In this document: positions 33,897-42,684 of the stretch, in pieces | Layout: each line of letters begins with the position of its first letter | Numbering within the stretch: position 1 is the stretch's first letter | NCBI GenBank assembly: GCA_028687435.1 | Contig: JAQUAF010000003.1 | Location: 1-64,000, forward strand | Length of the DNA: 64,000 nucleotides | Source of the DNA: Verrucomicrobiia bacterium | GTDB lineage: Bacteria; Verrucomicrobiota; Verrucomicrobiia; JABWAM01 | Reading direction: 5' to 3' | The notes under the pieces: model-generated | Database searches by the model: none | Told to the model about the DNA's origin: nothing | What the model saw: the letters and a program-made list of their open reading frames with translations, nothing else | Program-made: the position numbers and the translations under genes

Positions 33897-35390
33897 ATGC
33901 CGAAAACAGCGATTATCATTGGAGCCGGATTGGGTGGGATGGCCACGGCCATCCGCCTGGCCCGGGAAGGTTGGGATGTGAAGGTGCTTGAGAAAAACTC
34001 CCGGGTTGGCGGCAAGCTGACCTGTGCCAGCGAGGCGGGTTTTCTCTGGGATGTCGGCCCTTCGGTGGTGAACATGCCTTATCTGATCAAGGATTTGTTT
34101 GATTTTGCCGGACAGGATATCGACAACTATCTTGAGTTGGTGTCTTTGGATCCGATCCGGCGATGTTTTTTTTCGGGCCAGAAGACGATGAATGCCTGGG
34201 CCAATGAACACCATTTCCGGATCGAACTGGCCAGGCGGGAGAAGGATCATGGCGAATCCTTTGAGAAGTTCATGAAGCATGCCAGGAAGGCTTATGAACT
34301 GTCGTGCGAAGCCCATCTTTCAGCGAAATGTTCCGGGAATTCGCTGTTCAAACGATTGCCGAATGTTTCCAAGGTGCTGAATGCGCGGTCGATGGCGAGC
34401 CAGATCAAGCGCTATTTCAAGGTGCCCCAGGTGCAGCAATTTTTTGGCCATTATGCCACGCAGATTGGTTCATCCCCTTGTCAGGCGCCGGCGATGTTCA
34501 ATGCCATTCCCTTCCTGGAGATGAGGGATGGCGGATGGTATGTGCGGGGCGGTTTGTTTCATCTGGCTGAGGCGCTGGAACGTTGCGCCTTGGAATTGGG
34601 GGTGAAATTCCTGTTCGACGCCGAGGTGACGGAGATTTCGACGCGGGGAGAAAAGCGTTTTGCCAAACCTGTCGCGGATGGGGTGCTGTTGCGCGCCGGT
34701 CTGCGTTTTGACGCCGAGGTTGTGGTTTGCAACACCGACGTCATGCATGCCTGGATGCGGTTGATTCAGCATGCGAAAAAGGCCGGCGTGGTCCGGAAGT
34801 TGGAGAAACAGCCGGCTTCGCCCGCTCCATTCATCATGCTCATGGGAGTCCGGCACCGGTATGAACAACTGGCTCATCACAATGTGTTCTTTTCCGGGGA
34901 TCAGGAAGCGGAATTCAATGATCTTTTCTTGAAAAAACGGCCACCGGAGGATCCCACCGTGCACCTGACCATTTCGGCCCGCACCGATCCCACCCAGTCG
35001 CCCGCAGGGCAGGACAACTATATGGCGTATGTCAACATGCCGGCATTGGAGCCGGATCATCATTGGGACCAGCTTCGCGACATCTGCCGGAACCAGGTGC
35101 TGGATAAATTGGAAAAAATGGGGTTGCCGGGGCTGCGCAAGCACATTATCTGTGAAAAACTGATCACGCCGGCGGATTTCTCCGCCGGAAATAATTCCTA
35201 TCGCGGCATGGTTTATGGACAGGCCATGCATTCGATGGCTGATGTTTTCAACCGTCCTCCAAACCGGTGCAAGCAAATCAAAAACCTTTACTTTGTGGGA
35301 GGGACGGTCCAGCCGGGGGGGGGCATCCCGATGTCCCTGCTTTCCGCCCAGCATGTGGCGGAACTGATCGGCATGGATTTTTCCGGATAG
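33897..35390 (+). CDS. Phytoene desaturase-family FAD oxidoreductase (CrtI/CrtN-like)
   Basis: This protein of about 497 residues opens MPKTAIIIGAGLGGMATAIRLAREG, a Rossmann FAD fold, with the typical VGGKLTCASEAGFLWDVGPSVV and ends NLYFVGGTVQPGGGIPMSLLSAQHVAELI, the carotenoid-desaturase/oxygenase C-terminal signature. It could desaturate phytoene or dehydrosqualene, or be a carotenoid isomerase or ketolase; no crtB or other carotenoid gene is near. A good AAGGGG ribosome site supports the ATG at 33897. It converges with the methyltransferase gene. Confidence 0.82.
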   Translation: MPKTAIIIGAGLGGMATAIRLAREGWDVKVLEKNSRVGGKLTCASEAGFLWDVGPSVVNMPYLIKDLFDFAGQDIDNYLELVSLDPIRRCFFSGQKTMNAWANEHHFRIELARREKDHGESFEKFMKHARKAYELSCEAHLSAKCSGNSLFKRLPNVSKVLNARSMASQIKRYFKVPQVQQFFGHYATQIGSSPCQAPAMFNAIPFLEMRDGGWYVRGGLFHLAEALERCALELGVKFLFDAEVTEISTRGEKRFAKPVADGVLLRAGLRFDAEVVVCNTDVMHAWMRLIQHAKKAGVVRKLEKQPASPAPFIMLMGVRHRYEQLAHHNVFFSGDQEAEFNDLFLKKRPPEDPTVHLTISARTDPTQSPAGQDNYMAYVNMPALEPDHHWDQLRDICRNQVLDKLEKMGLPGLRKHIICEKLITPADFSAGNNSYRGMVYGQAMHSMADVFNRPPNRCKQIKNLYFVGGTVQPGGGIPMSLLSAQHVAELIGMDFSG

Positions 35391-35392
35391 GA

Positions 35393-36259
35393 TCAGGCGG
35401 GGGAATCCGCCTCCTTGTTTGTCTCGACGAAAAGAAACCAGCCCCAGCGGTCGTTGACCCATTGGTCGAAGCGCCGGGAGAAGTCCGGAGCGAGACGCCG
35501 GAGCAGGGGGGAAATCTTGGGCATGGCGTCGGACCCCGTTTCTTGCAGGATGCGGCAGCGGGGTTGGGTGAACCCTTGGAGCAGGGCGGGCATTTCCCCC
35601 GCGGTGTAATGCCTGGCAATGGCGCCGTCGGTAAAGGTTTGGTTCACCTGTTCCAAATTCATGCGCAACAGTTTTCCATGGAGAATGCCGTGCTGGACGC
35701 CTCCGATGATCCAGTAGCGGACGCTGTGGCGGTGATAGACCATGAATTGAAACAATCCCCCCGGCTTGAGCACCCGGTGAATTTCCCGGACAAGGGCTGC
35801 GGTGTTGGATGAATGGTGGATGACGCCCCATGACCAGACGCGGTCGAAGCTGTTGTCGCGGAATGGGAGCTTTTCACCGTCCGTTCGCAGGGTGTTGACC
35901 CGCTGGTTGCCAAGATTGAAACGCCGGCGGGCGGTGTGAACCGCGCGCCAGGTCAGGTCGATGGTGGTGATTTTTGCGCCTGCCGCCGAATGGAGGGAGG
36001 CGTGCAACCCCATGCCGCAACCGATTTCCAACACCCGTTTATCCCTGACTTCGGGCCATGGGATCAGCCGGCTGTAGGCCGGTTCGTCAGGATAGGCCGG
36101 ATGTCCAAAGGGACGGTGGGCTTCCAACGCGCGTCGGTCGCTTTCTTGAAAGAATTCCAGGGAACCTTCCTGCGCCTGGATGTGTTTCTCCCAGTCATAG
36201 GTCATGGGATTGGCGCTCCACCATGCGACATTGGATTGCTGGGGCGGATTCATGGCCAA
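35393..36259 (-). CDS. Class I SAM-dependent methyltransferase
   Basis: This 288-residue protein carries the SAM-binding motif VLEIGCGMG (76-84), TIDLT for motif II, and the motif around WSWGVIHHSSNTAALVREIHRVLKPGG. It is a type-11 methyltransferase of unknown substrate. The C-terminal part (RRLAPDFSRRFDQWVNDRWGWFLFVE) is hydrophobic. It follows the TIM-barrel gene by 5 nt and is probably in one operon with it. Confidence 0.85.
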   Translation of the reverse strand: MAMNPPQQSNVAWWSANPMTYDWEKHIQAQEGSLEFFQESDRRALEAHRPFGHPAYPDEPAYSRLIPWPEVRDKRVLEIGCGMGLHASLHSAAGAKITTIDLTWRAVHTARRRFNLGNQRVNTLRTDGEKLPFRDNSFDRVWSWGVIHHSSNTAALVREIHRVLKPGGLFQFMVYHRHSVRYWIIGGVQHGILHGKLLRMNLEQVNQTFTDGAIARHYTAGEMPALLQGFTQPRCRILQETGSDAMPKISPLLRRLAPDFSRRFDQWVNDRWGWFLFVETNKEADSPA

Positions 36260-36264
36260 TGCGG

Positions 36265-37293
36265 TTATTTGCCCTTTCCAGCGCCTGTTTGCTTTTTCTT
36301 GTCGAAGGCGGCGTCGAAAGCTACCGCGCTTGGGGGGAAGTCAAGCTGGCGGACAAACCGGCAGGCTTCCGCCGCCCCGTGTTCGCGATCCATTTTGGCG
36401 TCTTCCCATTCGACCGAGAGGGGGCCCTGGTAGCCGATGTCGTTCAAGGCTCGGATGATTTCCTCAAAACAAATGCTGCCCCGGCCCAGCGAACGGAAAT
36501 CCCAGAACCGGCGCGGATCGCCAAAGTTCAAATGTCCCCCGAAGACTCCCGAAACTTTTGGCACGGGGCTCCAATAAACATCCTTCATGTGCGCATGATA
36601 AATGCGGTCGCTGAAGTGGCGGATGAAATGAACGTAATCGACCCCCTGGTATCCCAGGTGGGAGGGATCGAAGTTGAAGCCGAATTCCATGCGTCCTCCA
36701 AGCGCGGCAAGCGCGCGATCGGCCGAGGCTGTGTCAAAGGCGATTTCGGTGGGATGAACCTCCAGGGCGAAAAGAACGTCGCATTTCTTGAATTCATCCA
36801 GAATCGGGTTCCAACGGCGGGCGAAATCCGCGTAACCCTCCTCGATCTGTGATGGCGGGACCGGAGGGAAACTGTACAGCAGATGCCAGATGGATGATCC
36901 GGTGAATCCGTTGACCACCTTGACGCCAAATTTTTTTGCGGCGTGAGCGGTTTTCATCATTTCCTCGGCGGCGCGCCGACGCACTTCCTCGGGTTTGCCG
37001 TCGCCCCAGACCTCGGGGGGGAGGATGGATTTGTGGCGTTCATCGATCAGGTCGCAAACTGCCTGACCAATCAGATGGTTGGAGATGGACCAGCATTTGA
37101 GCCCGTTTTTTTCAAGGATTTCGTGATGACGGTCGCAATAGGATTTTTCGCGAATGGCCTTGTTGACGTCGAAATGATCCCCCCAGCAGGCAAGTTCCAG
37201 TCCGTCGTAACCGAAGGATTTGGCTTTGCCGCAAAGGGTTTCAAAGGGAAGATCGGCCCATTGGCCGGTAAAAAGGGTGATGGGGCGTGGCAT
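36265..37293 (-). CDS. Sugar phosphate isomerase/epimerase-type TIM barrel
   Basis: This 342-residue protein belongs to the AP-endonuclease-2/xylose isomerase-like TIM-barrel family. Visible metal-binding strands include [42 protein letters not shown] and [17 protein letters not shown]. It probably isomerises or oxidises a sugar or inositol derivative. No signal peptide is present. It forms an apparent two-gene operon with the methyltransferase. Confidence 0.8.
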   Translation of the reverse strand: MPRPITLFTGQWADLPFETLCGKAKSFGYDGLELACWGDHFDVNKAIREKSYCDRHHEILEKNGLKCWSISNHLIGQAVCDLIDERHKSILPPEVWGDGKPEEVRRRAAEEMMKTAHAAKKFGVKVVNGFTGSSIWHLLYSFPPVPPSQIEEGYADFARRWNPILDEFKKCDVLFALEVHPTEIAFDTASADRALAALGGRMEFGFNFDPSHLGYQGVDYVHFIRHFSDRIYHAHMKDVYWSPVPKVSGVFGGHLNFGDPRRFWDFRSLGRGSICFEEIIRALNDIGYQGPLSVEWEDAKMDREHGAAEACRFVRQLDFPPSAVAFDAAFDKKKQTGAGKGK

Positions 37294-37569
37294 GGAAATG
37301 AGATGTTGAGGGTTGGGGCGGAGTGGTTAAAAACCAAAACTTGGCGCAATGGAAGGGGGGGAATCAACTTTAAAAAGCGGCTGGGTTCTCGAGCGAACAA
37401 CGGCCAGTTTTTATCCAAATGCGTGGAAAAACAGAGCCTCAAAACGTTGGCCCATGCTTCCGGACTCCATGGGGTTATTTTGTGACCAAACTGTGACTAA
37501 ATTTCAGGCGAACCAGAACTGTCTCATTGAGCCTGGAAAAATTCGCGTTTTTTACTCTCAGAGGAGGGA

Positions 37570-37646
37570 TGGGGTGGCCGACGGGATTTGAACCCGCGAC
37601 GGCCAGAACCACAATCTGGAGCTCTACCAGCTGAGCTACGGCCACC
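37570..37646 (-). tRNA. tRNA-His (GTG anticodon)
   Basis: The minus strand folds as a full cloverleaf with acceptor GTGGCCG/CGGCCAC, D arm, anticodon stem CCAGA/TCTGG framing GTG, and T arm with GGTTCAAATCC. The extra 5' G (position -1, base 37646) opposite C73, which is specific for tRNA-His, is encoded, and the CCA end (37570-37572) is encoded too. Confidence 0.97.
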
Positions 37647-37728
37647 GTTCCCAATGTCCCGTGACTTTCTCAAGACATCGGGAAAAAACAAGCCGAAAGA
37701 TTATTTGGATGAAAATTTCAGCCGACCA

Positions 37729-38172
37729 TCATGGACGATTGCTGGTGTTGTCCATATGGTGGGCCGGTGTATCCACGGTCTCCCACTTGAATTGGTCTTG
37801 ATAACCGGGGACGAGATCGCCCCAATCCAAGGATTCCGGCTCCAAGTGGTAAAGCGGCTTTTCTTCGGTCATGTCAAAGGTGAAAAGATCGGTGACACCC
37901 GCAGCCAGACGTTGAAACATTTTTGCCGGACCGCGAACAACCAGCCCCTGAGTCACCTGTTCAATGCTGAGAGTGCCCTTTTCCTTGCCCACATCATACA
38001 TGGCTTTGGGAATCTCAAATGGAGCTGTGATGATATTGTTGATGGCATGCCCGATTTTTCGAAGTTGTTTGGGTTCGGCCTTTGGTGAGTGCCCATCCGG
38101 ATAAATGATATCGGCAGGGAGCAACATGCAGGATAACGCCAATGTAAAAATGCTGAGGAAAAGCTTTTTCAT
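37729..38172 (-). CDS. Exosortase system-associated protein, TIGR04073 family
   Basis: This 147-residue secreted protein starts with a signal peptide (MKKLFLSIFTLALSCMLLPA). It then shows KQLRKIGHAINNIITAPFEIPKAMYDV, VTQGLVVRGPAKMFQRLAAGVTDLFTF and a C-terminal YHLEPESLDWG block, the layout of TIGR04073 proteins that co-occur with exosortase (PEP-CTERM sorting) systems in Verrucomicrobia and Lentisphaerae. No exosortase is in the window. Function is unknown; probably outer membrane or periplasmic. Confidence 0.75.
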   Translation of the reverse strand: MKKLFLSIFTLALSCMLLPADIIYPDGHSPKAEPKQLRKIGHAINNIITAPFEIPKAMYDVGKEKGTLSIEQVTQGLVVRGPAKMFQRLAAGVTDLFTFDMTEEKPLYHLEPESLDWGDLVPGYQDQFKWETVDTPAHHMDNTSNRP

Positions 38173-38222
38173 AAAAATCCTTTCGATTTCTACATGCTAG
38201 CGTCTCATATAACTGCTTGGAT

Positions 38223-38236
38223 TGCAAGCGCTTTCA
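38223..38236. promoter_or_regulatory. LacI/CcpA-like palindromic operator candidate
   Basis: The sequence tgcaagcgctttca has a central AAGCGCTT palindrome and fits the catabolite-responsive (cre) consensus except at one position. It lies about 50 nt upstream of the TIGR04073 gene, in the gap after the LolC-type gene. No LacI-family gene is visible in this window. Confidence 0.45.
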
Positions 38237-38301
38237 TATGAGGAAAAGAAAAAAATAGCGGGCGAAATAAAAAATTGTTGACATTTAGCTTTGCGACAAG
38301 A

Positions 38302-39528
38302 TTAAAATTCTCGCAGAGCGCGGGCAGGCTGGAGGCGGGCGGCGCGCCAAGCGGGAAACAAACCGGCCAGGGCGCAGATCAGGAACGCCGATCCGCAGAT
38401 GATGATGAGATCCTGGGGATTGGTTTGGGAGGGAAGCTGGTCAAAATTGTAAATTTCCCGCGGGAAAAGTTCAAAACCCGTGCAACGGCGGAGGAATTCC
38501 AGGAATTCATTGCGATATCGGAGCAGGGTGAGGCCAAGACCCAAGCCCAAAACGGTGCCGATGGAGCCCACCACCATGCCTTGCGCCAGAAAAACCATGA
38601 GGATATTGCCGCCAGATGCGCCTACGGACTTCAAGATGCCGATTTCGCGCGTTTTTTGGACCGTCACCGTGATGAGGGTGCTCATGATGCCAAAGGCCGC
38701 CACGATGATGATGAAGATGAGGAGGAAGAACATCATGTTTTTTTCCACGGCGATGGCGGAGAAAAGCCGCCGGTTGAGTTCCATCCAGGTATTGGCGCGC
38801 AAGGGGGGAGGGAGGATGCTGTTCAAGTCTTTTTGCACCTGACGGACTCCTTCCAGATTGGAGGTCATCACCGCGAGACCATGCACGGAGAGTCCGAGGT
38901 CATAGAGATCCTGGGCGGTTTCCAGCGAGCAGAAGATGAAGCCGAAATCATATTCAAACATGCCACATTCGAAAATGCCCGCCACCACGGGTTCGGCGGG
39001 CAGGTAGGCGGTTTTGCGATCCTCGAAATTGCGGGGGGAGTAGATGGTGACCTTGTCTCCAACATTGATGCCGAAGCGGCGGGCGAGTTCGACTCCGACC
39101 ACGATTTTGTCGCCATCGAGGTCCAGCGATCCGTCGATGATGAATTTGTTCAGGTTGCTGACCGTTTTTTCGCTGGGGACATCGACGCCCTTGAGGAAGG
39201 GCGTGAAAACGCGGCCCTTGAATTTCGCCAGGACCGGGCCGACGATGAAAGGGGCCACGCCCTTGACGTTGGGGCGTTTGCCGGCCAGTGCGGCGTTTTT
39301 TTGCCAGTTGGAGATGGTGGCGCCGCTGGAAATGGTGAGGTGGGAGTTGAGCCCCAGCACCTTTTGGCGGAGTTCGCGGTCAAAGCCGGTCATGACGGAG
39401 ATGACGACAATGAGGACCATGACGCCAAGCATGACGCCGATGACGGAGATGATGGTGATGACCGACACAAAGGTGCGGCGCGGGCGCAGATAGCGCAGGG
39501 CGAGGAAGAGCGGGACTGGAAGTCGCAT
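38302..39528 (-). CDS. lolC: LolC/LolE-type lipoprotein-releasing ABC permease
   Basis: This 408-residue inner-membrane protein has the FtsX/MacB topology: one N-terminal helix (VSVITIISVIGVMLGVMVLIVVISVM), a periplasmic domain of about 240 residues, and three C-terminal helices. The opening FLALRYLRPRRT and the GIMSTLITVTVQKTREIGILKSVGAS block are typical of LolC/E. It releases lipoproteins from the inner membrane together with the LolD ATPase, which is not adjacent here. It lies 4 nt downstream of the sigma-54 activator gene. Confidence 0.85.
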   Translation of the reverse strand: MRLPVPLFLALRYLRPRRTFVSVITIISVIGVMLGVMVLIVVISVMTGFDRELRQKVLGLNSHLTISSGATISNWQKNAALAGKRPNVKGVAPFIVGPVLAKFKGRVFTPFLKGVDVPSEKTVSNLNKFIIDGSLDLDGDKIVVGVELARRFGINVGDKVTIYSPRNFEDRKTAYLPAEPVVAGIFECGMFEYDFGFIFCSLETAQDLYDLGLSVHGLAVMTSNLEGVRQVQKDLNSILPPPLRANTWMELNRRLFSAIAVEKNMMFFLLIFIIIVAAFGIMSTLITVTVQKTREIGILKSVGASGGNILMVFLAQGMVVGSIGTVLGLGLGLTLLRYRNEFLEFLRRCTGFELFPREIYNFDQLPSQTNPQDLIIICGSAFLICALAGLFPAWRAARLQPARALREF

Positions 39529-39532
39529 GGGG

Positions 39533-40636
39533 TCAGTCTTCCGGTTTGAGTTGATGATGGCGGAGGAAGTCCATGAATTTGAGGTATTCGCTGTCCTTCA
39601 AGCCCAAAAGGGGGAGCAGGTGCTTATAGCTGTTTCTTGTTTTGGCAAGGCCGCTTTTGATGATCTGCCGCACTTGGCCGCGGTTCAGGTCGCGGTTTAT
39701 GAAGGGGGCATGGACGGTTTGCCAGAAGCAAGCGTCTCCCTGTTCCATTTGTTGGAGCAGGGTGTCGGGAATTTTATCCGCCGAGCCGGAGCATTGAATG
39801 GATGGAGCCGTATGGTCCGGATTGCCGGTCAGTTCGTCCTGGAAATCCTGCGGCTGGATGAGATCCCCCTGGCTGCGGGAGAAGGCCAATGCGACGATGG
39901 ACCGGAGTTCCCGGATGTTGCCAAGCCATGAGTATTTTGAAAGGGTTTCCGTTGCGGACGGGGAGAATTTCTTCAGCAAATGATAGCGGTTGTTTAGTTC
40001 TTTCACTGCGTGTTCGATGAGGAGGGGGACATCCCCGCCGCGTTCCCGCAGGGGAGGGATGCGCACGGTGAAACAGCGCAGGCGGTAGTAGAGATCCTGA
40101 CGGAATTTTCCCTCCGCGACCATGGTTTGCAGATCCAGGTTGGTGGCGGCGATCACCTGCACATCGGAGTTTTTCATCTGGTTGGAGCCCACGGGCGAGT
40201 ACTGGCCGTCGGAAAGGAATCGCAGCAGCATCACCTGGGTTTTGGATGCCAGATCGCCGATTTCATCGAGGAAAACGGCGCCGCCCGCGGCGGTTTCCAC
40301 CAGGCCGCGGTGGTCATCGACCGCTCCGGTAAAGCTGCCTTTTTTATGTCCGAAAAGCTCGCTGGCGCTCAGGTCGGCCTGCTGAAATTGAGGACAGTTG
40401 ACCAGGACGAACGGTTTCCCCCGCCGGGTTCCCAGCAGGTAATGCGCCCGGGCAAAGAGTTCCTTGCCAACCCCGGTTTCGCCGGTGATGAGCATGGGCA
40501 TGTCGTAACGCGCAAAATTTTCCAGCCGCTGGAGTTTTTCCAAAAAGGAGGGATGTTCGCCGATGATGGAGACAACCCCGCCTGCGGCGGGGGTTTCCCG
40601 GGAAAGTTTTTCAATGCGTGCGGCCAGTTCGTTCAT
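39533..40636 (-). CDS. Sigma-54 interaction AAA+ regulator without sensor domain
   Basis: This protein of about 367 residues is mostly the sigma-54 activator AAA+ domain: Walker A GETGVGKE (52-59), GSFTGA at 100-105 (the usual loop is GAFTGA), GGAVFLDEIGDL for Walker B, and RQDLYYRLRCFTVRIPPLRERGGDV. The N-terminal 25 residues are too short for a receiver or PAS domain. The C-terminal region (LNRGQVRQIIKSGLAKTRNSYKHLLPLL) may be a helix-turn-helix. It precedes lolC by 4 nt, an unusual pairing. The ATG at 40636 is chosen. Confidence 0.85.
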   Translation of the reverse strand: MNELAARIEKLSRETPAAGGVVSIIGEHPSFLEKLQRLENFARYDMPMLITGETGVGKELFARAHYLLGTRRGKPFVLVNCPQFQQADLSASELFGHKKGSFTGAVDDHRGLVETAAGGAVFLDEIGDLASKTQVMLLRFLSDGQYSPVGSNQMKNSDVQVIAATNLDLQTMVAEGKFRQDLYYRLRCFTVRIPPLRERGGDVPLLIEHAVKELNNRYHLLKKFSPSATETLSKYSWLGNIRELRSIVALAFSRSQGDLIQPQDFQDELTGNPDHTAPSIQCSGSADKIPDTLLQQMEQGDACFWQTVHAPFINRDLNRGQVRQIIKSGLAKTRNSYKHLLPLLGLKDSEYLKFMDFLRHHQLKPED

Positions 40637-40843
40637 GCGTTTTGTCCTGTGGGAAGATGGAACCCGCCGCCCCGGCAATGGGCGCCGGCATCCAATCCCA
40701 TGGATCGCCGTGAAGATTAGCAAAACTTTTCCGGAATGAAAGAAAAGTTAACGTTCTCGTGCGGGGCCGCACTCATATCGGTTGATTTGCTGGCGGACGG
40801 GGAGGAGGCTGTTTGTTTTGACCGGGCGATTCATGCCGCGTTT

Positions 40844-41722
40844 TCATTGCAAAACGGCCTGTTGATGTTTTTTTCCGCAATGGTGCTTCCGATAGAATTG
40901 CGGGTTGTAGCCGCAGACCCGTTTGAAAGTCTCATAGAAATGGCTCAGGGTCCTGAATCCGCTTTCGTAGGCGATGTCCACCACCTTGGTGTCCGTGGTG
41001 GCAAGGAGTTGTTTGGCATGGGAAATTCTATGGTGAATGACGTACTGCATGAGGCTCATTCCGCAGACCTTGCGAAACAGATTCATGGCGTAGTTGGGGC
41101 TCAGGCGGCATTTCTCCGCAACATCCTCCACCTGGAGCGGTTCGGTGTAATGGGAGACAATATGGGCGATCATCTTTTGGATATGCATCATTTCTCCCAT
41201 TCCCGGTTTTGAGGAATTTTGTTCGTTGTTTTTTGTTTTGAAAGAGCGTTTTTTCTTAGGCGATTGATTTAAAATGAACCGCCGCCATCGGGCCTCCAGT
41301 TCGAGTTGAAAAATGAGACGGCGCTCGGTGTTGCCGCTCTTCAAATCTTCATGCATCCGGCGGCAGAGATCGGGATCTCCCTTGTCAGGCAACGAATCCA
41401 CCCATGATCGGCCGGTGAATAACGCCTCCATATACCATTTTGGAAGATTTTTCTGGAGAATCCATGAAAGAGGGATTGAAAACCAGAAACAGTGGCCGCA
41501 TTCCTTGACTCCCACCAATTGATGGGGAATGCCGGCCCAGAAAATGGTGAGACGCCCCGCAGTCACAGTCGTCAGCCTTCCCGCCATCAAATAGGTGAAT
41601 GAACCGGATAGAAGAAAGTTTACCTCCACCTCGTCATGCTGGTGCATGACAGACATGGCGAACGGGCGGCGGAAACCCGTGTCGAATTGAGTCAACCCCA
41701 CCTTGGTTTCATTGGTGTTCAT
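40844..41722 (-). CDS. AraC-family transcriptional regulator
   Basis: This regulator of about 292 residues has an N-terminal cupin domain (MHQHDEVEVNFLLSGSFTYLM, GRLTIFWAGIPHQL) and the C-terminal AraC double helix-turn-helix (VEDVAEKCRLSPNYAMNLFRK and VVDIAYESGFRTLSHFYETFKRVCG). It is divergent from the pseudopilin and glycan operon and is the probable activator of it. The ATG at 41722 gives a normal AraC N-terminus. Confidence 0.9.
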   Translation of the reverse strand: MNTNETKVGLTQFDTGFRRPFAMSVMHQHDEVEVNFLLSGSFTYLMAGRLTTVTAGRLTIFWAGIPHQLVGVKECGHCFWFSIPLSWILQKNLPKWYMEALFTGRSWVDSLPDKGDPDLCRRMHEDLKSGNTERRLIFQLELEARWRRFILNQSPKKKRSFKTKNNEQNSSKPGMGEMMHIQKMIAHIVSHYTEPLQVEDVAEKCRLSPNYAMNLFRKVCGMSLMQYVIHHRISHAKQLLATTDTKVVDIAYESGFRTLSHFYETFKRVCGYNPQFYRKHHCGKKHQQAVLQ

Positions 41723-41786
41723 CTGGAAGTCTGGAAATTGGGAGACCGTAGAATACAGGAAAAAAGTCCCTTCAAAACAGGATGCA

Positions 41787-41805
41787 ATTGCGCGAAAAAG
41801 CAACT
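41787..41805. promoter_or_regulatory. 19-nt motif shared with the lutA/panD region, possible operator
   Basis: aattgcgcgaaaaagcaac differs by one base from the copy at 32376-32394. It lies between the AraC gene and the pseudopilin operon, where an activator site is expected. Confidence 0.4.
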
Positions 41806-41883
41806 ACATTGGAAACCGGTGGGACTCAAATCAAAAGTAAATTCACCTTTTCTTTTTTTTGATGGCAGTCACAATGAGAACTC

Positions 41884-42588
41884 ATGAAAAAAAAGATGTT
41901 GACAAATAATCTGCCTGGGGCGTTTACGCTGACCGAATTGTTGGTGGTCATGGCGGTGATGGCGCTTTTGGCCGGCATGTTGCTTCCCGCTTTGAGAAAA
42001 GCGCGGGATTTGGCCCGGGGGATCGGATGCATAAATAATCTGAAAAATCTGGGGCAGGCGGTTCATCTTTATGTCAATGACACCGATGGATGGCTTCCCA
42101 TGGTGACTCCCGGGGCAGTAGGCGCGCTTGGCTCGCGGGAGAATGTGTGGATGTTGAACGATGTGCTTATGAGAAATATTGGCGTAAACAGGGTATACAG
42201 CAGCGGAAAATGGACATCATCCAATAATAATCGTTTGATATGCCCTTTGGACAAAGCTCCGTACGAATGGACGTATTACGACGTCAAGACGAGCTATGCG
42301 GCCAACATTAACATGGGATCGGGTTTTTTAAGTCCGCCGTATGCCCGGCGGATGGAGCAATTCTCACAACCTGGCGCCGTGTGTTGGGGGGGGGAAATTC
42401 GCGAGAACCATTACTTCAATGAATCGATGGTCGCGGCAAGCACCCAGATTCCTTATCTTCATAACAATGGAATGAATATTTTGTATTTGGACGCCCATGT
42501 GGGCTGGGTGGCCAATCCCATGCCCTGTTACCAGGGCGGTTGGAAGCCAAGCACTGCGGATTCCAGGATTTTCTGGCGGGGGGAATGA
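41884..42588 (+). CDS. Type II secretion-like pseudopilin (prepilin-type cleavage, H-X9-DG class)
   Basis: This protein of about 234 residues opens with a short basic leader and the prepilin peptidase site PGAFTLTELLVVMAVMALLAGMLLPAL (cleavage after Gly, mature chain AFTLTELL), followed by the amphipathic helix KARDLARGIGCINNLKNLGQAV. The C-terminal ILYLDAHVGWV replaces the usual FADGHVE motif. Such pseudopilins are found in large numbers in Lentisphaerae and Planctomycetes, often leading glycoside-hydrolase operons. It is first in this operon, divergent from AraC, and probably displays on the surface. Confidence 0.88.
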   Translation: MKKKMLTNNLPGAFTLTELLVVMAVMALLAGMLLPALRKARDLARGIGCINNLKNLGQAVHLYVNDTDGWLPMVTPGAVGALGSRENVWMLNDVLMRNIGVNRVYSSGKWTSSNNNRLICPLDKAPYEWTYYDVKTSYAANINMGSGFLSPPYARRMEQFSQPGAVCWGGEIRENHYFNESMVAASTQIPYLHNNGMNILYLDAHVGWVANPMPCYQGGWKPSTADSRIFWRGE

Positions 42589-42684
42589 TACGGATTGGGT
42601 GGATTGAGAAAATCTTGGGAGTGAGTTGCGTGGAGAGGGCGGCTTGGGACCGGCTGGAGATGGTGGCATGGCCTTTCTGATTTT

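Noticed and set aside
40736-41212. Plus-strand frame overlapping the AraC gene
   Set aside because: Antisense to a clear AraC helix-turn-helix region; no ribosome site or family match.
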